The notes below the pieces were generated by a model. The model searched no databases. It was not told where the DNA came from and saw only the letters and a program-made list of their open reading frames with translations. Below, one piece after another: positions 14,026 through 16,464 of a DNA stretch of 16,464 nt. Position numbers and translations under genes: made by a program. Source of the DNA: Bacteroidales bacterium (GTDB lineage: Bacteria > Bacteroidota > Bacteroidia > Bacteroidales > ML635J-15); assembly GCA_028697515.1 (NCBI GenBank), contig JAQVEY010000011.1:1-16464 (forward strand), given 5' to 3'. Every line of letters starts with the position of its first letter. The stretch's first letter is position 1.

Positions 14026-14883
14026 ATGAAAAATATATTATCAATACTTGTAATTCTTTTTATTACTTCTCAAGGCTACTCACAGTTAAAAATACCGGTT
14101 GGCACAAATTCGGATTTAAATAAATTTATGAAATCCACTACATATTTCGTGTTAAAAAACGATTTAATGTCAGACTTTAACGATGCTTTAAAAGAAGCTG
14201 CTGAGAAACATTGGACAATTACACCTTACGAATTTATATATTTATCAGACTTTGAAAAACTAAAAAAAGATACAGATAAATCATTTTTAATGATAAATCA
14301 AGTCTATTTTGAAAAAGACAAATCTCAAACTCTTTTTGACTTCCTTATACTAACAATTGGTGGAAATTACAAAACAATTGACGATATGCCCACTTTATGT
14401 GCCGTGCCACTTTGCTATAATGGAGCTATGGAATCGGAATATGATTACAAGACAGGTTTAATGATTAAATTCATTCAGAATCATATCTTAACATGTAAAC
14501 AAAATCCCGATTTAAACGAAAATAATATTGCAGATTTTTATATGAGTAAAAACGACAGTCTTAAAGGGAAAACACTTTTCTTACTTAAAGAAGAGGTTGC
14601 TCCTGATATACGAACAAAAAACTCATTTGCAAGCGCTTATCCATACAATTTTGATTATACTACAAGAGATAACATCACAAGCTTAATAAATAAAAACACC
14701 AAAGACGGATTAATACTTCATATTTTAGGTCCTCAAATAAAAAGCACATTATCTTATTGTATAAAAATAATAATTGATACTGAAAACGGATTTGTATATT
14801 ATTATGATATGCATAAAATAAACAAAAATAATCCAGCACATCTTCTAGAGAGTGATCTAAAAAAACTTGCAAAGAAAGAATGA
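14026..14883 (+). CDS. Uncharacterised secreted protein upstream of folC
   Basis: Function not recognised. The 285-residue protein has a signal peptide (about 1-19, ending QGYSQ) and a mature part with no membrane segment. Recognisable blocks are KEAAEKHWTITPYEFIYLSDFE (55-76), SFLMINQVYFEKDKS (86-100), and DDMPTLCAVPLCYNGAMESEYDYKTG; towards the C-terminus a KGKTLFLLKEEV strand. The xxWxITPYEFI pattern belongs, as far as I remember, to a conserved Bacteroidales hypothetical family. The stop overlaps the folC start by 4 nt (ATGA), so translation of FolC is likely coupled to it, although an exported protein and a cytoplasmic folate enzyme share no obvious pathway. The preceding gene is also a secreted hypothetical, 22 nt away. 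Confidence 0.8.
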   Translation: MKNILSILVILFITSQGYSQLKIPVGTNSDLNKFMKSTTYFVLKNDLMSDFNDALKEAAEKHWTITPYEFIYLSDFEKLKKDTDKSFLMINQVYFEKDKSQTLFDFLILTIGGNYKTIDDMPTLCAVPLCYNGAMESEYDYKTGLMIKFIQNHILTCKQNPDLNENNIADFYMSKNDSLKGKTLFLLKEEVAPDIRTKNSFASAYPYNFDYTTRDNITSLINKNTKDGLILHILGPQIKSTLSYCIKIIIDTENGFVYYYDMHKINKNNPAHLLESDLKKLAKKE

Positions 14884-16169
14884 ATTACGAAGAAGTATTA
14901 GATTTTATGTTCAAATCTCTGCCTATGTATCAACGCATAGGTCAGGCTGCTTATAAAGCTAATTTAGACAATACCTTAGCTTTGGATAAACATTTTAATT
15001 ATCCTCATAAAACTTTCAAAACAATACATATTGCAGGAACAAATGGGAAGGGTTCAGTGTCACATAGTTTAGCCTCAATATTACAGGAAGCCGGATACAA
15101 AACAGGTCTATACACTTCTCCACATCTGGTTGATTATAGAGAACGAATAAGAGTAAATGGACAAATGATATCTAAACAATACGTTACAGATTTTATTAAT
15201 AATAATATAGGTATAATAAACAAAATCAAACCTTCATTTTTCGAAATGTCGGTCGCCCTCGCATTTGATTATTTCAGATTTTATAATGTTGACGTAGCTG
15301 TTGTTGAAGTTGGTTTAGGCGGTCGACTAGACTCAACAAATATAATTTCTCCAGAACTTTCAATCATTACAAATATTGGCTACGATCATACTCAGTTTCT
15401 TGGTGATAGCCTAGAGAAAATTTCTGGTGAAAAAGCTGGAATTATTAAACCGAAAACACCTGTAGTTATTGGAGAGACACAGAATGAAACTAAGCCTATT
15501 TTTATGCAAACTGCAAACAGGCAGAATTCAGATATTTATTTTGCGGATTCTGAGATATTTGTTCAATTATTGAATAATGACAACACTATAGGATATTATT
15601 CAGTTACAAAGAAAGGAACAAATAAGGAGATTAAATTTGATCTCTTTGGATTATATCAGGAAAAAAATCTTACAACGGTTATTAAATCCGTTGAAGTCTT
15701 AAAAACTATTGAATTTAACATAAATGAAATTTCCTTTTTGGAAGGACTGATTAATGTTAAGAAAAACACTGGCTTACGAGGACGATGGGAAATTCTTACT
15801 CAGCAACCATTGACAATTTGTGATACAGGTCACAATCAAGAAGGACTCAGCTTTGTAATAAAACAGCTACTTGCACAGCAGTTCAAGAAACTGCACATGG
15901 TTATTGGCTTTGTAAATGATAAAAACATTACAAAAATTCTTAGTTTATTTCCCACGAATGCCCAGTATTATTTTACTCAAGCATCTGTCCCCAGAGCAAT
16001 GCCTGCAATAGAACTACAAAAAGAAGCACTTAATTACAATCTATATGGTGATTATTATGAGGATGTATTTACTGCTTTCAAATCAGCAAAGGATAATTCG
16101 GATGAAAATGATGTGATATTTGTTGGTGGTAGCACATTCATAGTAGGCGATTTAATATCAAGTACCTAA
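14880..16169 (+). CDS. folC: Bifunctional folylpolyglutamate synthase / dihydrofolate synthase
   Basis: Mur-ligase-type enzyme that adds glutamate to dihydropteroate (making dihydrofolate) and further glutamates to folates. The 429 residues show the family in order: the substrate-loop opening MYQRIGQAAYKANLDNT, the P-loop AGTNGKGSVSHSLA (about 52-65), YTSPHLVDYRERIRVNG with the folate loop, VAVVEVGLGGRLDSTN (140-155) and TNIGYDHTQFLGDSLEKISGEKAGI with the carbamylated-lysine and metal region, then GLRGRWEIL and ICDTGHNQEG (C-terminal domain). Length is standard, and nothing essential seems missing. One-gene bifunctionality is the usual case, but the dihydrofolate synthase half cannot be proved from sequence alone. 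The gene ends the plus-strand run; an AT-only palindrome (16184-16195) follows, then the tRNA promoter. Confidence 0.93.
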   Translation: MNYEEVLDFMFKSLPMYQRIGQAAYKANLDNTLALDKHFNYPHKTFKTIHIAGTNGKGSVSHSLASILQEAGYKTGLYTSPHLVDYRERIRVNGQMISKQYVTDFINNNIGIINKIKPSFFEMSVALAFDYFRFYNVDVAVVEVGLGGRLDSTNIISPELSIITNIGYDHTQFLGDSLEKISGEKAGIIKPKTPVVIGETQNETKPIFMQTANRQNSDIYFADSEIFVQLLNNDNTIGYYSVTKKGTNKEIKFDLFGLYQEKNLTTVIKSVEVLKTIEFNINEISFLEGLINVKKNTGLRGRWEILTQQPLTICDTGHNQEGLSFVIKQLLAQQFKKLHMVIGFVNDKNITKILSLFPTNAQYYFTQASVPRAMPAIELQKEALNYNLYGDYYEDVFTAFKSAKDNSDENDVIFVGGSTFIVGDLISST

Positions 16170-16214
16170 TTTTCAAGTTGTTAAAAATATATTTTAAATT
16201 TTCTCAAAAACATT

Positions 16215-16244
16215 TTGCAGATATAAAAAACAACTATATATTTG
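16215..16244 (+). promoter_or_regulatory. Promoter of the tRNA-Val transcript
   Basis: TTG (16215-16217, in TTTTG) and TATATTTG (16237-16244) are separated by 19 nt, a full match to the Bacteroidota -33/-7 promoter, with CA following the -7 box. Transcription should begin near 16250, where TCCC-AAAAA-GGGA (16248-16260) can form a small hairpin. This is the best promoter in the window and can serve as the local reference. Confidence 0.8.
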
Positions 16245-16279
16245 CAGTCCCAAAAAGGGAAACGTTATTTAAAATAAAA

Positions 16280-16357
16280 GGGAGCTTAGCTCAGCTGGTT
16301 CAGAGCACCTGCCTTACAAGCAGGGGGTCAATGGTTCGAATCCATTAGTTCCCACCA
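16280..16357 (+). tRNA. tRNA-Val (anticodon TAC), CCA encoded
   Basis: A full cloverleaf can be drawn. The acceptor GGGAGCT (16280-16286) pairs with AGTTCCC (16347-16353) with one G-T. The D stem is GCTC/GAGC. The anticodon stem CCTGC (16308-16312) pairs with GCAGG (16320-16324) around loop CTTACAA, with U33 and anticodon TAC (16315-16317) reading GUA, valine. The T arm is AATGG - TTCGAAT - CCATT. The variable loop has 5 nt. The discriminator is A (16354) and the CCA end is encoded in the DNA (16355-16357). It is transcribed from the promoter at 16215-16244 and ended by the hairpin that follows. Confidence 0.95.
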
Positions 16358-16382
16358 AAGCCTCACAATTTGTGGGGCTTTT
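16358..16382 (+). terminator. Intrinsic terminator after tRNA-Val
   Basis: AAGCCTCACA (16358-16367) pairs with TGTGGGGCTT (16371-16380), one G-T pair included, with a small T-rich loop; the T-run is short (16379-16382, then ATATTATT). The hairpin begins directly after the tRNA CCA end. Confidence 0.75.
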
Positions 16383-16424
16383 ATATTATTACACATTTAA
16401 GAATGATTCTGTCTATGAGATTTA

Positions 16425-16464
16425 CGGAGATTAGCTCAGCTGGTTCAGAGCATCCTCGACAATA
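16425..16464 (+). tRNA. Partial second tRNA-like sequence, cut by the right edge, with abnormal anticodon arm
   Basis: From 16426 to 16452 the sequence matches tRNA-Val 16281-16307 at 26 of 27 positions, covering most of the acceptor 5' side and the complete D arm. After the shared GAGCA, the next bases TCCTCGACAATA would place an A at position 33, where tRNAs have U, so no valid anticodon loop forms. The 5' base would be C. It is either a tRNA gene with damaged or mis-assembled end sequence, or a tRNA fragment. Only 40 nt are visible. Confidence 0.35.

Noticed and set aside
16184..16195. AAAATATATTTT palindrome as folC terminator
   Set aside because: The stem is purely AT and has no T-run of note after it; too weak to call.
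1..16464. CRISPR arrays, insertion sequences, prophage or defence islands
   Set aside because: No regularly spaced repeats, transposase, integrase or phage structural genes were seen; the HSDR_N-like gene has no restriction-modification partner.

Overview
The window is AT-rich, densely packed DNA that looks like a chromosomal piece of a Bacteroidota bacterium, most likely Bacteroidales or a close relative. The signs are: promoters of the TAnnTTTG(CA) type instead of E. coli-type boxes; no regular Shine-Dalgarno sequences; lipoproteins and secreted proteins starting MKK...; and families typical of this phylum (DUF5683 next to parB, an HSDR_N-type stand-alone protein, a BT0820-like small HAD protein, DUF6265). 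The left edge cuts a gene and the right edge cuts a tRNA-like sequence, so the window may be a whole contig.

Left third (1-5222): the C-terminal part of a double zinc-ribbon protein converges on a tight minus-strand operon reading parA - parB - DUF5683 - LysM transglycosylase (mltD-like) - ddl. Gaps are 2-4 nt with one 8-nt overlap. The operon joins chromosome partitioning to cell-wall cutting and to the supply of D-Ala-D-Ala. The AT-rich leader of parA (5223-5375) holds a cluster of TTATCAA motifs.

Middle (5363-9424): on the minus strand, a TPR membrane protein, a very clear intrinsic terminator, ribH (lumazine synthase, riboflavin pathway) and an overlapping small lipoprotein gene. The terminator ends only 6 nt before the ribH start codon. 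Divergent from these, on the plus strand, are recF, a lipocalin-like secreted protein and a small HAD hydrolase.

Right half (9544-16169): an unusual 653-residue fusion of a family 2 glycosyltransferase with a phosphoglycosyl-transferase-like membrane module whose catalytic centre appears to be missing. It overlaps a GNAT acetyltransferase. Then come a very small lipoprotein resembling those of the Bacteroidota radical-SAM/lipoprotein systems, and two minus-strand genes (HSDR_N-like protein and DUF6265-like secreted protein). A plus-strand set follows: two uncharacterised secreted proteins and folC (folate polyglutamylation).

Right edge (16215-16464): a well-formed promoter, tRNA-Val(TAC), its terminator, and the start of a second tRNA-like sequence that shares the D arm but then departs from a valid anticodon arm.

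No insertion sequence, CRISPR array, phage gene or rRNA was seen. No gene-free stretch exceeds 300 bases; the longest is 7203-7401. Most of the window is housekeeping. The points that most deserve a second look are the degenerate PGT fusion, the terminator placed against ribH, the orphan rSAM-type lipoprotein, the motif cluster upstream of parA and the broken second tRNA.
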